Shown: in pieces, positions 54,366-64,000 of the stretch
Position numbering within the stretch: position 1 is the first letter of the stretch
How the letters are laid out: the number at the start of each line of letters is the position of its first letter
Assembly (NCBI GenBank): GCA_030323885.1
Contig: CM059190.1
Coordinates: 81,460,709-81,524,708 of the forward strand
DNA: 64,000 bases
DNA from: Branchipolynoe longqiensis
Taxonomy: Eukaryota; Annelida; Polychaeta; Phyllodocida; Polynoidae
Reading direction: 5' to 3'
Position numbers and translations under genes: made by a program
Notes under the pieces: model-generated
What the model was told of the DNA's origin: nothing
Database searches by the model: none
What the model saw: the letters and a program-made list of their open reading frames with translations, nothing else

Positions 54366-54866
54366 GGATGCGGCGGCCGAATCAGTAGAGCGCAGGCTTC
54401 CCGTGTGAAAGGTCGGTAAATCGAATCCCACCCGAGCCAAACCAATTACTTATCAAATTGATTCTCGTCACTACATAGATAGATAGATAGATATAAAGAT
54501 AGATAGATAGACAGACATATAGATAGGTAGATAGATTGATTGATAACTTCTACAGTGGGAAGGCAAACCTTTGCCTATACACCGCTCCTTTTGTTTGTTC
54601 TCTGTAATCTCAATTATCCGTCAAGAAAACATCCATCCTTAGGTGCCATTATATACCTAGCCTGGCGCTCTGCATTATTAGGATAGGACAATGACTGGTT
54701 ACCACAATATCAGGATGATGCGACTGGGTGGGATATTGAATCATACTAGTGTCAGCAGCCTGGTCTCCCAGTGGGGCAACACTATAAAATCACCATGAAT
54801 GCGCACTCTCACAAGTCGGTGCCCGTCCTGATATGACCTTAAATGATGCAAGGAGGTAAAACTCCA
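54366..54866 (+). mobile_element. SINE-A with an internal GATA microsatellite
   Basis: GGCGGCCGAATCAGTAGAGC head to CTCGTCACTACATA, then GATA repeats and about 110 bp of unrelated sequence, then body from CTAGCCTGGCGCTCTGC to AAGGAGGTAAAACTCC. 54867-55237 has a C run (about 55127) and nothing else. Confidence 0.85.
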
Positions 54867-55237
54867 GGAGACAATCAAAGCCACATAATCTGGCGGATCT
54901 TCACTCAGTGGGAAGTTTTCAACTCTGCAAAGTAGCGACGGGTTTCAAACCAAATTCTCGGCGACTGTGCGGCGCATATTACTTACCAAAACAATGCATT
55001 ATAATATCTCACATGTAGTTGCGTAGTGCAGATTGGGGCATTGTTGTTACAAGCGGTCACAACAATAGGGTCCTGACATGGTCAGTTCTAGGAATCAAAC
55101 ATCGCCGGAAACCTCAGCCTTTATGAGCCCCCCCCCCCCCCAGTCTACACCCGCCGCCCCAACCCCCCACCAACACCGGCCTCTGAGGCGTGACACAGTC
55201 CCCAGATGAGTCAATGATCATCACATCTAGACATGTG

Positions 55238-55542
55238 CTTGTTTATTGGGGTTTTACATCCGAGCAACATCTATCGAACATCATACCAGGACCGGTACCT
55301 ACTGGTGACAGTGCACACTCATGGCGGCTGCATAGTGCTGCCCCACTGGGAGACCTAGGCTGCTGTTATCCATGACCCAATATCCGACTCAATTACAGTA
55401 TCTGGCTACCGCAGTCCTTGATCTATCCTAGTAATGTCAATTGCCAAACTAGATAGTGACAAGTATCAATTTTGTAAGCTATTGCTTTGACTCGGCCAGG
55501 ATTCGAACCAAAACGGTAGATTCGGTCACTGCGTCCGGTCGA
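55238..55542 (-). mobile_element. SINE-A, diverged
   Basis: TTATTGGGGTTTTACATCCG to CGGTAGATTCGGTCACTGCG, with part of the tRNA-like head deleted. Confidence 0.85.
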
Positions 55543-56669
55543 CATAAAAAAACAACAACCCCAAAACGCACGCCCGACCCTGATTTGTGTGATCAAAAGG
55601 ACGATCACTAACTTTTTTTTATTTGGCGTTAATTATAGTTAATGTCATAGGGAAAACTATAATTTATTGTGCTTTCCCGTTTATGTCTATCAATTTCATA
55701 CTGATTCGGGCATTTTATAGGGGATGTGGCAACTTGTACTAGAACAACCTGGATCTGACTTATTAGTAGGTACTCCAAACATAGGACTGGTTGCTGATGT
55801 TGACTGGCCATTGGGGAAAATAGGAGACTTGCTCTCAACACACTACCCCTCTTTGAACGGTGTCTGCTGCGAGTGAGTGCATCAAAGCTAAAAATAACTA
55901 CTTTCACAGTAAAATAGAGATCACTAGCTTTAGTTTTGTATCCATTAGGACCGACTTTGGGTGGGGAAATCTTTTAAAAAATGGAGGTTTGAAAACTTTG
56001 GAATAATCGTAAAATATGATTTTACAAAATATTTGTTATGAAAAATATAATTTTACATAGAAAAATGTGTTCTTTACAAATCTGTGTAGATTGTTAATCA
56101 CCATTTAGCACTCACTCTCAGCAGTTTGGGCTTAACCATAGAATGGGTATGCTAATTAGAGCAATCAATTTTTTTAGATTTTGTACATGTGGATATAGCT
56201 TAAAGACAATGTAATCACATTATAAATATTTACATTCTGATCATTTTGATATAAAAATCAAGTCAATATCTCAAATAGAACCAGAGATATTAATTTTCTA
56301 AAGATTTGATCAAGGAGAGTTAGTGAAAATCACATGATTTGCCATGTTTGATGTCAAATTGCTCAACAAATATTTATTTGTAAGATCTGAAAAAAATTGA
56401 GATTAGAATTTGTACTAGAAATAATATGTTAAAGAAATAATGATGTGATTAAAATGTAATTTGCCTTCAATAACTCGGGGACTAATAGACCAATTTTCCA
56501 TTATTATATATATTTGTAATCAGAATGATAAGAGCTTTCCAACTATACCATTTGCAAATTATAAAAAGAAAAATTCAGTTTGGAGTACCTACTATTAGAT
56601 GGCAGCTTCAGCAGAAATATGATCGTCATGGTTGTTCAGATCACAGTCCACTTGTGCAGTGAAGATGGT
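55543..56669. other. AT-rich, no recognisable feature
   Basis: No repeat family, exon or RNA gene found. The minus-strand frame at 55629-55907 has no splice support or recognisable motif. Confidence 0.5.
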
Positions 56670-57010
56670 TGGTTCTTGGAGGTTTACGTCTTTGCAACAT
56701 CTAAGGTCATATCACGATGGATACCGACTTGTTACAGTGCACACTCATGGTGACTTTATTGTGCTGCCCCAGTGGGAGGCCTGGCTGCCAGCATCATGAC
56801 CTGATATCCCACTCAGTCACATTATCCTGACACTGAGCCAACCAGTCCTTGCCCTATCCTAATAATGCTGAACGCCTGGCTAGGAAGGGACAAGTATAAA
56901 CTTTTAAGTCATTGGTTTGACTCAACCAGGTTTCAAACCCATAGGTTCGAATCCCATGATATCCCAAAACGGGAGACGGATGCTCAACTCATTCGACCAT
57001 CCCATTTGGG
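56670..57010 (-). mobile_element. SINE-A with duplicated B-box segment
   Basis: GGTTGGTTCTTGGAGGTTTAC to CATTCGACCATCCCATTTGG. Short direct repeats GTGAAGAT lie on both sides. Confidence 0.9.
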
Positions 57011-57110
57011 GTGAAGATAGCTGTCGAATAAGAACAAAGAACTACTTAACAGCAATACATAAATAAATATATTTGTCTAATTGAATTAAGGCTCATCAAG
57101 TTTGCATGTA

Positions 57111-57282
57111 CAGTAAAACCTCTCTATACCGACCCTCCACAGACCGACCACTCCCCTATTCCGATCGCTTTATTTGAGTCCCAGCAATAGCATATGATAT
57201 TCTAACTCTCTAAACCGACCACCTCCCTAAATGGACCACTTAAGTCGGTCCAATTGTCGGTCGATTTAGAGAGGTGTGACTG
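57111..57282. mobile_element. Pogo/Tigger-like MITE
   Basis: CAGTAAAACCTCTCTATACC to GATTTAGAGAGGTGTGACTG, TA on both sides, 172 bp. Its last five bases are copied in the TSD of the next element. Confidence 0.92.
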
Positions 57283-57289
57283 TAATTTG

Positions 57290-57731
57290 GTTTGCAGGTA
57301 TGGCAATACCTCAGCGAGGTATGGCAATACCTCAAGGAGTTTGACGCCCCTGCCCTGCAGAGTTGTAAATCACTGCCTTGTGGTACAAGTTCTTGACAGA
57401 ACCGAAGGCTAAGCGAGCAAACCCTGAACAGAAAACCATGTCACTGTGGCAGCATCAAGGGCGGTTGATGTATGGAACTCCCAACATCTCCCGACCAGCC
57501 ACTGCAGGGACAAATAGTTTTGCGCCTGTCTTGACATGTTTTTGCTGGTGTGAAACCTCTATTTGCTCCCTGAGAGAGTGCCGCTGGTAAGTGGCAAAAG
57601 CTAGCAACACTTCAGCACTTTTGCAGGCAGCTTTCATGAAATGTACAACCGCACAAAGGAGAGCGGCAGTCAAGTAATGAAAGCAGTCTTTGTCGCATCG
57701 TGACCGACAGCATGATGATGATGATGATGAT
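57290..57731 (+). mobile_element. 400-bp SINE-like element with LINE-derived 3' end
   Basis: Same ends as 16363-16765; the first 25 bp are duplicated. Perfect direct repeats GACTGTAATTTG at 57278-57289 and 57732-57743 date it after the Tigger-like MITE, whose end is inside the target. Confidence 0.92.
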
Positions 57732-57743
57732 GACTGTAATTTG

Positions 57744-58550
57744 CTAACAAAATTATATCAGGCACAAATGGAAAGGTGGCAAAGCGTAGCGGTGCTGGCA
57801 AGTGTGACGTCAGTCCGTGTTTGGAGGCACCCAGCAGGACACAATATTATTATTAATAATACCTCTAAACTATTTCAGTTCTGCTCTGGGCGATTTAATC
57901 TCATTCCAGTAACAAAGGCCACATTCACCAGCTATTTGATCTAGACCTTTAAATGTCTCCTGTTTCAGGACTGGTTTACCACCTCACCACAAAGCCATCA
58001 GTGTATTACTAGTATCACTTCCCCACTACATTAGTGCCGCCACTTCTTTCGCCGCCACATCCCGCCAGAGGGCGCCACTATGGAACTGTATAGCTGGTGT
58101 GTTTTTTGTTGTTGGGGGGGGGGGCGTGTTTCCGTAATAAAATCCTTATTGTTGATATATTTATGCATGTTTAATGTCTGATTTATTTAATTATAAGCTC
58201 TCAAGTTATTTTGAATATATATATGAGTTGTGTTATAAAGAAACACAATATGTGTTTGTAGATTAGTCATGCTGAATGCATTCAACTTATGTTATCAGTG
58301 GCTAAATTGAAAATGTCAAATTACTATCATTTAGTAAATCAATGCATTCATTAATTAATTATTCCATTTTTCGTTAATCCACAGTGGAAGTGACTGATAG
58401 ATAATTTTTCTTAGGAATGCAATCAAATTTAATGTCTAGGGGTACTTTTATGCCTTTCACCCACTATCGCGGTAGTAACAAAGAAAGACATTACATTATT
58501 GATGTAGGGTCTATGTGTTGGACCCTAGCTCTAGATTGTATTGGCATCCT
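57744..58550. other. Unassigned
   Basis: A G run at about 58115. CCGCCAGAGGGCGCCACTATG near 58070 recalls a CTCF-like core (CCAGAGGGCGC-type), but a single short match is weak. No exon called. Confidence 0.4.
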
Positions 58551-59085
58551 GGGATGGTCGATTGAGTTGAGCGTCCGTCTCCCGTTTTGGTAGATTGTGG
58601 GATTCAAACCCTGGTCGAGTCAAACCAATGAATTAAACATTGATACTTGTCGCTTCCTAGTCAGGTGCTCGACATTATTAGTATAGGGCAAGGACTGGTT
58701 GGCTCGATGTCAGGATAATGTGAGTGTGTGGGATATAATCAGGTCATGGGGCTAACCTGGAAGGACAAAGTGACAAATAAGGAAATACTCAAACGAATGG
58801 GGCTGCCCTCTATGGAAGATCTTCTGATCAAAAAGAATCTCCGGTGGACTGGACATCTCATGAGGATGTCATCAGACAGGCTACCAAAGCAGATCCTCTA
58901 TTCTCAACTGTCTTCTGGCTACAGAAAGAGAGGGCACCCTCATTTCCGGTTCAAGGATACCACCAAGAGAAACCTGAAGCTGAGAGACATTAAGACTGAC
59001 TCATGGACGCAACTCTCACAGCAGAGAGCTAAATGGAGAGCAGCAGTCAAATGAAAGCAGTCTTTGTCACATCACGACCGACAGC

Positions 59086-59118
<33 letters not shown>

Positions 59119-59250
59119 GTGCTGGTGGCCTGGTCTCCCAGTGGGGCAGCACTATAAAGTTGCCATGAGTGCACACTGTCACATGTCGGTACCCATTCTG
59201 ATATGACTTTAGATGTTGCCAGGATGTAAAACTTCAACAACCAATCAAAT
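58551..59250 (+). mobile_element. SINE-A split by a LINE fragment
   Basis: Head and body 58551-58746 (GGATGGTCGATTGAGTTGAG ... ATAATCAGGTCATGG), LINE insert, then the 3' part 59116-59250 (GTGCTGGTGGCCTGGTCTCC ... GTAAAACTTCAACAACC). The host sequence rejoins exactly at GGTCATGG-TGCTGG. Confidence 0.92.
58747..59115 (+). pseudogene. LINE reverse-transcriptase polyprotein, C-terminal fragment
   Basis: An open frame of about 100 codons ends at 59055-59057 and contains NLRWTGHLMRMSSDRLPKQI, then GHPHFRFKDTTKRNLK and QQRAKWRAAVK. This matches the region downstream of the RT domain in several non-LTR retrotransposon clades (family knowledge). After the stop comes a short 3' UTR and a run of GAT/ATG triplets. 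No RT catalytic or endonuclease domain is present: a 5'-truncated dead insertion inside a SINE-A copy, flanked by a short ATGG repeat. Confidence 0.85.
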
Positions 59251-59587
59251 CGCGTCGAAGGTCTGTATTTAGCATTTATTGCCCGACATGGGACTGAAGT
59301 GTCAAGGACTCAAAAGATCTCTTCTATAGTGACAAAGCACTTAGGAACTGGATTAAAGAGCAAATTGATTATCGAAATAACTAAATTGACATTGGACTTG
59401 TTAGTCTGATATCATTTTAATCAGATCTGGCATCGTAGTAGATATCACTAAAGAACAAATTGTTGTCAGCACTATTTCACTGACGCAGTTAGAAAATGAG
59501 GACCTTATTAATTATGCAACCGAGATGCCTAAGTAAGATAATATAATTATGTAATATATTTATGCCTAATGACATTTCCAAGAAGAC

Positions 59588-59905
59588 TGGCCGATGTGGT
59601 CGAATCAGCAAAGCGCTGTTTTCTGTCTGCAGTTTGAATTCTGCCCGAGTCAAATCAATTACTTAGAGAATTGATTCTTGTAGCTCTACCTACCCTGGCG
59701 TTTGGCATTACTGGGATAGAGCAAGGACTAGTTACTCAGTATCAGGATAATGTGACTGCGTGGGATACTAGGTTATTGTACCAGTGGCCTGGCCTCCCAG
59801 TGGGGAAGCACTATGAAGTTGCCGGTAGTGCACACTGTCACAAGACGGCACCGATCCTGATTTGACCTTAGATATTGCCAGAATGTTAAATCTTAAACAA
59901 ACGAT
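59588..59905 (+). mobile_element. SINE-A, diverged
   Basis: CTGGCCGATGTGGTCGAATC head with a shortened B-box region (AGTTTGAATTCTGCC), complete body, tail GCCAGAATGTTAAATC. 59251-59587 is unassigned. Confidence 0.85.
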
Positions 59906-59959
59906 ATCTCCTTCAATATATATGTAAGCCTTGAGTTAATAGGGTTGGTATGCATACTG

Positions 59960-60620
59960 GGTTAAACCAAATACATAAAGTGATACATAATTAATTAATG
60001 TATTTATAACAAAATACACAAATAAATACATAATTAAGTTATGCATTACAAAATACATAATTAATTAAAGGAAGTATGACAAGATACATAAATAAATATA
60101 TAATTAATCAAAGTATGTATAGCAAAATACGTAAATAAATGCATAATTATTTGAAGTGTGTATGCAGGTATTGCAGGTATAGCAATATCTCAGGGAGTTT
60201 GACGCCCCTGCCTTGCAGAGTTGTAAACCACTGCCTTGTGGTACAGGTCCTTGACAGAACCGAAGGCTAAGGGAGCAAACCCTAAACAGAAAACCATGTC
60301 ACTGTGGCAGCATTAAGGGCAGTTGATGTATGGAACTCCCAACATCTCCCGACCAGCCACTGCAGGGACAAATAGTTTTGCGCCTGTCTTGACATGTTCT
60401 TGCCAGTGTGAAACCTCTATTTGCTCCCCGAGAGAGTGCCACTGGTAACTTGCAAAAGCCAGCAGCACTTCAACACCGTTGCAGGCAGCTTTCATGAAAT
60501 GGCTAAATGGAGAGCAGCAGTCAAGTAATGAAAGCAGTCTTTGTCGCATCGCGACCGACCGCATGATGATGATGATGATGTGTAACAAAATGCATAATTT
60601 AATTAATTGAAGTACGTCAT
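59960..60620. repeat. AT-rich tandem repeat (ACATAAATAAATACATAATT), interrupted
   Basis: Several units of about 50 bp (CAAAATACATAAATAAAT, ACATAATTAATTAAAG, GTATG) up to 60160, resuming after the next element with AACAAAATGCATAATTTAAT at 60583. Confidence 0.75.
60165..60580 (+). mobile_element. 400-bp SINE-like element with LINE-derived 3' end
   Basis: Same as 16363 and 57290. Its 3' part (GGCTAAATGGAGAGCAGCAG) extends the LINE match slightly further upstream than the other copies. Short direct repeat GTGTA at both sides. Confidence 0.9.
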
Positions 60621-60631
60621 TAGGACATTGA

Positions 60632-61026
60632 ACTGGTTGGTTAGTTATTGGAATGTTACGTCCTGGGAACATCTAAGGTCATATAATGACGGATACCGAC
60701 TTGTGACAGTGTGCACTCATGGCGACTTTATAGTGCTGCCCCACTGGGAAATCAAGCCACCAGCATCATGCCCCAATATCCCACTCAGTCACATTATCCT
60801 GACACTGAGATGTCCTTGTCCTATCCTATTAATGCCAAGCGTCAAGCTAAGAAGCGACAAGTATGCATTTTGTAAGTCATTGGCCGGGAATCAAACTGGG
60901 ACTCCCAATAGCCGATGTTTACTTTTTGTGCTGGGTGGTCGTTAAACAAAAGGAAAAAATAAGAAAAATGGTAGAATAAAATTCCCAATCTCCCCTTGGG
61001 AGGCCTGCGCTCTGTCGATTCGGTGG
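60632..61026 (-). mobile_element. SINE-A interrupted by an 85-bp insert
   Basis: GGTTGGTTAGTTATTGGAATG to CATTGGCCGGGAATCAAACT, an insert at about 60908-60992, then the head complement GGAGGCCTGCGCTCTGTCG to 61026. Confidence 0.85.
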
Positions 61027-61049
61027 ACAACTAACTAAACCGAAAAGGC

Positions 61050-61840
61050 TAGTGCGGTCTAACACTGCGTAAAGTCTACGGCTCGAAGCTGTGGTTGTGT
61101 AGGCAGGCTATAGAGACAGACAAAGAGAAAGGAAGAGTATAAAGTGTGAGAGAAGAGAGAGGGTCAAGCCCTCTGGTGTATTATTTATATGATACATGGG
61201 TTCATTGTAGAGTATCACCCCACCCTTTTCCCTCATTGGGAAACAAGCATTCTTGGCCCTACCAATAGGGACCCAGCATTCCTGGTCCCCATGGTTACCA
61301 GTGGTCTGCCCACCACCACCAAGCTGTGTGGCTTCACTGGCCACCACCTGCCTTGAGCCTCAGTGTTGTGATCCTACCTAGCAGAAGGGGGGTGGGGGGT
61401 GGTGGTAGGCCCTGAGTGCCCTCACACCCATCCCTGCCAGCACCACTAGGTCTATTTACATCTACCACCTCATATAGTTTACTAAATAGATTCTATCAAT
61501 TATTAATAAAACTTTTCTTTTTCTATGGGAATTTGCTTCCCTTGATCACAAGTATATGATTATGAGCTTTCTAATTTAATGAGTGTCTATTAGCACATAA
61601 TTGATTGTCTGCTTTTACATGTAAAAGCGATGGTTTGAACAAAAAACAAACATTTCTCGCCATGAATATGGCCTATGCTGCTGACACGCATAAAGCAACC
61701 ACCAATCAATCAATCAATCTCACTCAGGCACCACCAGCACATACATATATATACATACATGCGCCTGGTCACGTATACCCGATCAGTAATAGAACATTTG
61801 CATTCCCCTACAATGCTGTAAATCGGAATATTTTACACCT
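61050..61840 (-). mobile_element. 490-bp LTR-like repeat, split by a retroelement
   Basis: Inverse copy of 31228-31720 in two parts, 61050-61463 and 61720-61840, interrupted exactly between CATCT and CACTCAGG, which are joined in the other copy. Confidence 0.75.
61464..61719 (+). mobile_element. 256-bp retroelement 3' end with CAAT tail
   Basis: ACCACCTCATATAGTTTACT to CACCAATCAATCAATCAATC. The uninterrupted site at 31228-31720 defines both ends; TSD at most ATCT. Confidence 0.85.
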
Positions 61841-61936
61841 AGTTCAGCTTCTGAAATCAGAGATGTCTGGGCACACAATAAGCTGTGGGTGTGTCCCGAC
61901 ATGTCGCGGGGCCTACTGCTTCCTGGTTGTAAATCT

Positions 61937-61968
61937 GGCCGGGGCCGGGGCCGGGGCCGGGGCGGGGC
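61937..61968 (+). repeat. GGGGCC hexanucleotide repeat
   Basis: Four to five tandem GGGGCC units: a G-quadruplex-forming motif. Confidence 0.9.
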
Positions 61969-62222
61969 TGAACTAATGCCGCCCAGCAGGTCTATTTGGT
62001 GCACCCTCGCATGCAAGTTAATTAGGGTCATGGGTCAGCGACTCAGATCCCTCTACCGCTTTTAAAGCGACATAGTATGTCAGTTCCGAGATAGCGAAAT
62101 TGGTGCACACCTATCTCCATGTCAGGCTTCTTGAACATGTTCTTGTGGGTGGGTGGGCAGGTGAACGACTGAGTAAAGGGAATCAGTGAAGCTAACTCAG
62201 CAACTGTGAAGCACACACAAAC

Positions 62223-62318
62223 ATGAGTGGTACAGGCGTGAGGCAGAGTCAGACTAGGAGGAAGAAGCCAGGTGACAGCACCAGGCGAGGCAGAAGGCCT
62301 GACCAGTCGCTTGAGTAG
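62223..62318 (+). CDS. Small basic ORF or candidate first exon (31 codons)
   Basis: ATG in context AACATGAGTG starts a frame reading MSGTGVRQSQTRRKKPG, then DSTRRGRRPDQSLE and a TAG stop. One third of the residues are Lys or Arg. AAGCCAG|GTGACA inside could be a weak donor, in which case this would be a first exon. No partner exon is found downstream and no family is recognised. Confidence 0.25.
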   Translation: MSGTGVRQSQTRRKKPGDSTRRGRRPDQSLE

Positions 62319-62389
62319 CTGAGCGTCATTAGTTGTGTAGTGTCATTTGGTGTCAATTAAGGATACTGTTCATCGGTAATCTGTTTATG

Positions 62390-62462
62390 GATAATTATAC
62401 TCATATAATTGCTTATGCAGCACATATATATGCTGTATAAGCCATTATTATGAGTATAATAA
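62390..62462. repeat. Imperfect palindrome, about 34-bp arms
   Basis: ATTATACTCATA, GCTTATGCAGCA and the centre ATATATA are mirrored by TGCTGTATAAGC and TATGAGTATAAT: a strong hairpin. Confidence 0.85.
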
Positions 62463-62595
62463 TCTGGAAGCCACTAAGTCATCGGCTGGTCACCTCTACT
62501 CATTAGGTCATCTATTGGTACCACATGACCTTCCCCCCGCCTCAGTGGCCGCCATGCTCACTCATCGCACTGCTGAAATTGTTGTTTATATACAT

Positions 62596-62651
62596 GTATG
62601 TACGCATGTATTATATGTGTGTATATACACATATAATACATGCGTACATAC
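62596..62651. repeat. Perfect palindrome, 25-bp arms
   Basis: GTATGTACGCATGTATTATA continuing GTGT, six-base centre GTATAT, then the exact inverse. 62652-63098 is otherwise unassigned. Confidence 0.92.
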
Positions 62652-63102
62652 AAGTATACAGTTTTAAGCCAACATATTTACACTAACATTAATTTAGCAC
62701 ATTTTCATTTCAAATACCTCTACTGGTGGCGCTCTAAAATAGTCAAATGCAAGCCACTTTAGATTGAACTTAAAGTGTGTTTGGCAGGTCCGGAGCTTGG
62801 ATTTTTTCTTTGGCATGAGATTTCTTTGGGTGGGGGTTATACGTTCTCGGAATGAATGCGTGCCGAAGGCGTGAGCACTATGGGGATCTGGAGCTATTCC
62901 CCCCTCTCCCATGACATTTTGACATCTAGAGGCTTTGAAATGTCATTTCCGGCCAATTCAGGGAGGTTACATATTGACTTTTTTTCTTCTATTTTGTTTA
63001 TGAGGGGTAAACCGACCCTTTCCAATTCCCGCTAGCTACGGCCCTGTTATGATTCAGTGAAGGAGAGGATAGATAGGAATGGTGGAAACGAAGATTGATT
63101 AA

Positions 63103-63449
63103 AGCTGCATAGTCCGATGAAATATCAAATTTTCAAAACCAAACCAATTATCTAGATTTTATTTGACATATCTAACTTAGATACTGATGCACTTATTAAG
63201 CATTTGTTTTTGCGTAGAAGGCGATTCTGAGTCAATTTAATAGAACCTGTTACTGCACAATTCTATGGTGTCAGAGTTTTGTCAAGCTTGCCAAAACTAA
63301 TTTTCCATGTTTGCACTCAAAATATCTAAAAAGTTTACCATTTAAAATAAAAGTAACTTTGAACTAATGTAAAGTAGAAACTAGTGATCGATGTAATATA
63401 TTTATCTCAGAAAAAATACAGAAATTCAAAACCATCGGACTATGCAACT
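63103..63449 (+). mobile_element. TTAA-flanked MITE, full length
   Basis: AGCTGCATAGTCCGATGAAA to CATCGGACTATGCAACT, TTAA on both sides, 347 bp. Close to the consensus of the family. Confidence 0.95.
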
Positions 63450-63738
63450 TTAAAATGAAGAACTTTTAAATCGTAGTTAGATACGAAATAAGGAGGACGT
63501 CGCGTAAAAAGTACAATGCTATAAAGCTACAAAAGGTGTAGCAGTAACATAGTCACATGGGAGTTGACAGTTTGTTCCCGGTTTGTCTACCAGGAGGGGT
63601 GCCGGTGTCGGGGGTGGGTGGGGTTAGGGGCGGTTCACCGAGCAGTTCCCATGGATGGCAAAAGGGGGCGCTGACAAGGCAAGCCCTGATTGGTCGAGGT
63701 GTAGGCGTGGGAACCGCAATTCCAGAGGTTGCCGGTGG

Positions 63739-64000
63739 TTGTTTGTTTGTTTCTTGTTGTTTTGCGTCCAAACAACATCTAAGGTCATATCAGGACAGGT
63801 ACTGACTTGTGACAGTGCACACTTAATGGCAACTTTATAGTGCTGGCCTACTCGGGGACCAGGCTGCCAGCACCATGACCTGATATCCCACTCAGTCATA
63901 GTATCCTAATACTGTGTTAACCAGGCCTTGTCCTATCCTATTAATGCTGAGTGCCAAGCTAGGTAGTGACAAGTATCAATTTTGTAAGTCATTGTTTTGA
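63739..64000 (-). mobile_element. SINE-A, cut by the window end
   Basis: TGTTTGTTTGTTTCTTGTTG to AAGTCATTGTTTTGA. The tRNA-like head would lie beyond the window. Confidence 0.92.

Noticed and set aside
4370..64000. tRNA-like segments as functional tRNA genes
   Set aside because: They head SINE bodies, occur in many diverged copies, and do not form a complete cloverleaf (the anticodon arm fails in SINE-C).

Overview
This is eukaryotic, almost certainly invertebrate metazoan, DNA. It has no bacterial-type operons and no long conserved ORFs. It carries dozens of interspersed repeats, long microsatellites and minisatellites, and a few short exon-like segments with GT-AG borders. The element at 41197-41511 has the tRNA-like head and central domain I associate with a SINE superfamily common in molluscs, so a marine mollusc or another lophotrochozoan is my best guess (inference, low confidence).

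Repeats fill most of the window. (1) SINE-A is a tRNA-derived SINE of about 340 bp with more than 35 full or partial copies on both strands; several copies have clear target-site duplications (TSDs). (2) SINE-B, SINE-C and one Meta-type SINE are also present, and SINE-A and SINE-B exchange heads and tails. (3) A 346-bp MITE ends in AGYTGCATAGTCCGATG and is flanked by TTAA, with about 10 copies. (4) A clan of about 13 MITEs has related GC-rich ends (several reading GGGGCTGTCACA or GCCCCAGTCACA), almost always next to TA/TAA. Their interiors are built from degenerate copies of a short word that differs from family to family. (5) Pogo/Tigger-like MITEs (CAGTAAAACCTC ends, TA target), CTG-flanked MITEs, hAT-like and mariner-like MITEs occur. 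(6) There are LINE 3' fragments, including a 400-bp SINE-like element that shares its 3' end with a LINE and two tiny LINE-tail insertions of 36 and 70 bp.

Layout: 0.1-8 kb holds MITEs, C-rich and AT-rich arrays and SINE-A. 8.2-9.1 kb holds three candidate exons. 10.7-12.4 kb holds two minisatellites. 12.9-13.9 kb is an inverted duplication. 14-28 kb is nested SINEs and MITEs, with a dispersed 205-bp repeat at 18.4-20.1 kb. One candidate exon lies at 28.0 kb. 28-38 kb is more nested elements. 38.3-38.9 kb is a GC-rich, CpG-rich segment. 38.7-42.3 kb holds five phase-compatible candidate exons ending in a stop codon. 42.4-64 kb is again dominated by repeats and includes a LINE C-terminal fragment at 58.7-59.1 kb.

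The candidate exons all lie on the + strand and their splice phases are compatible from 27991 to the stop at 42291. They may be one gene with repeat-filled introns. I recognise no protein family in them, and transcript data would be needed to confirm them. Most long ORFs in the window are readings of simple repeats or SINEs and are not genes.
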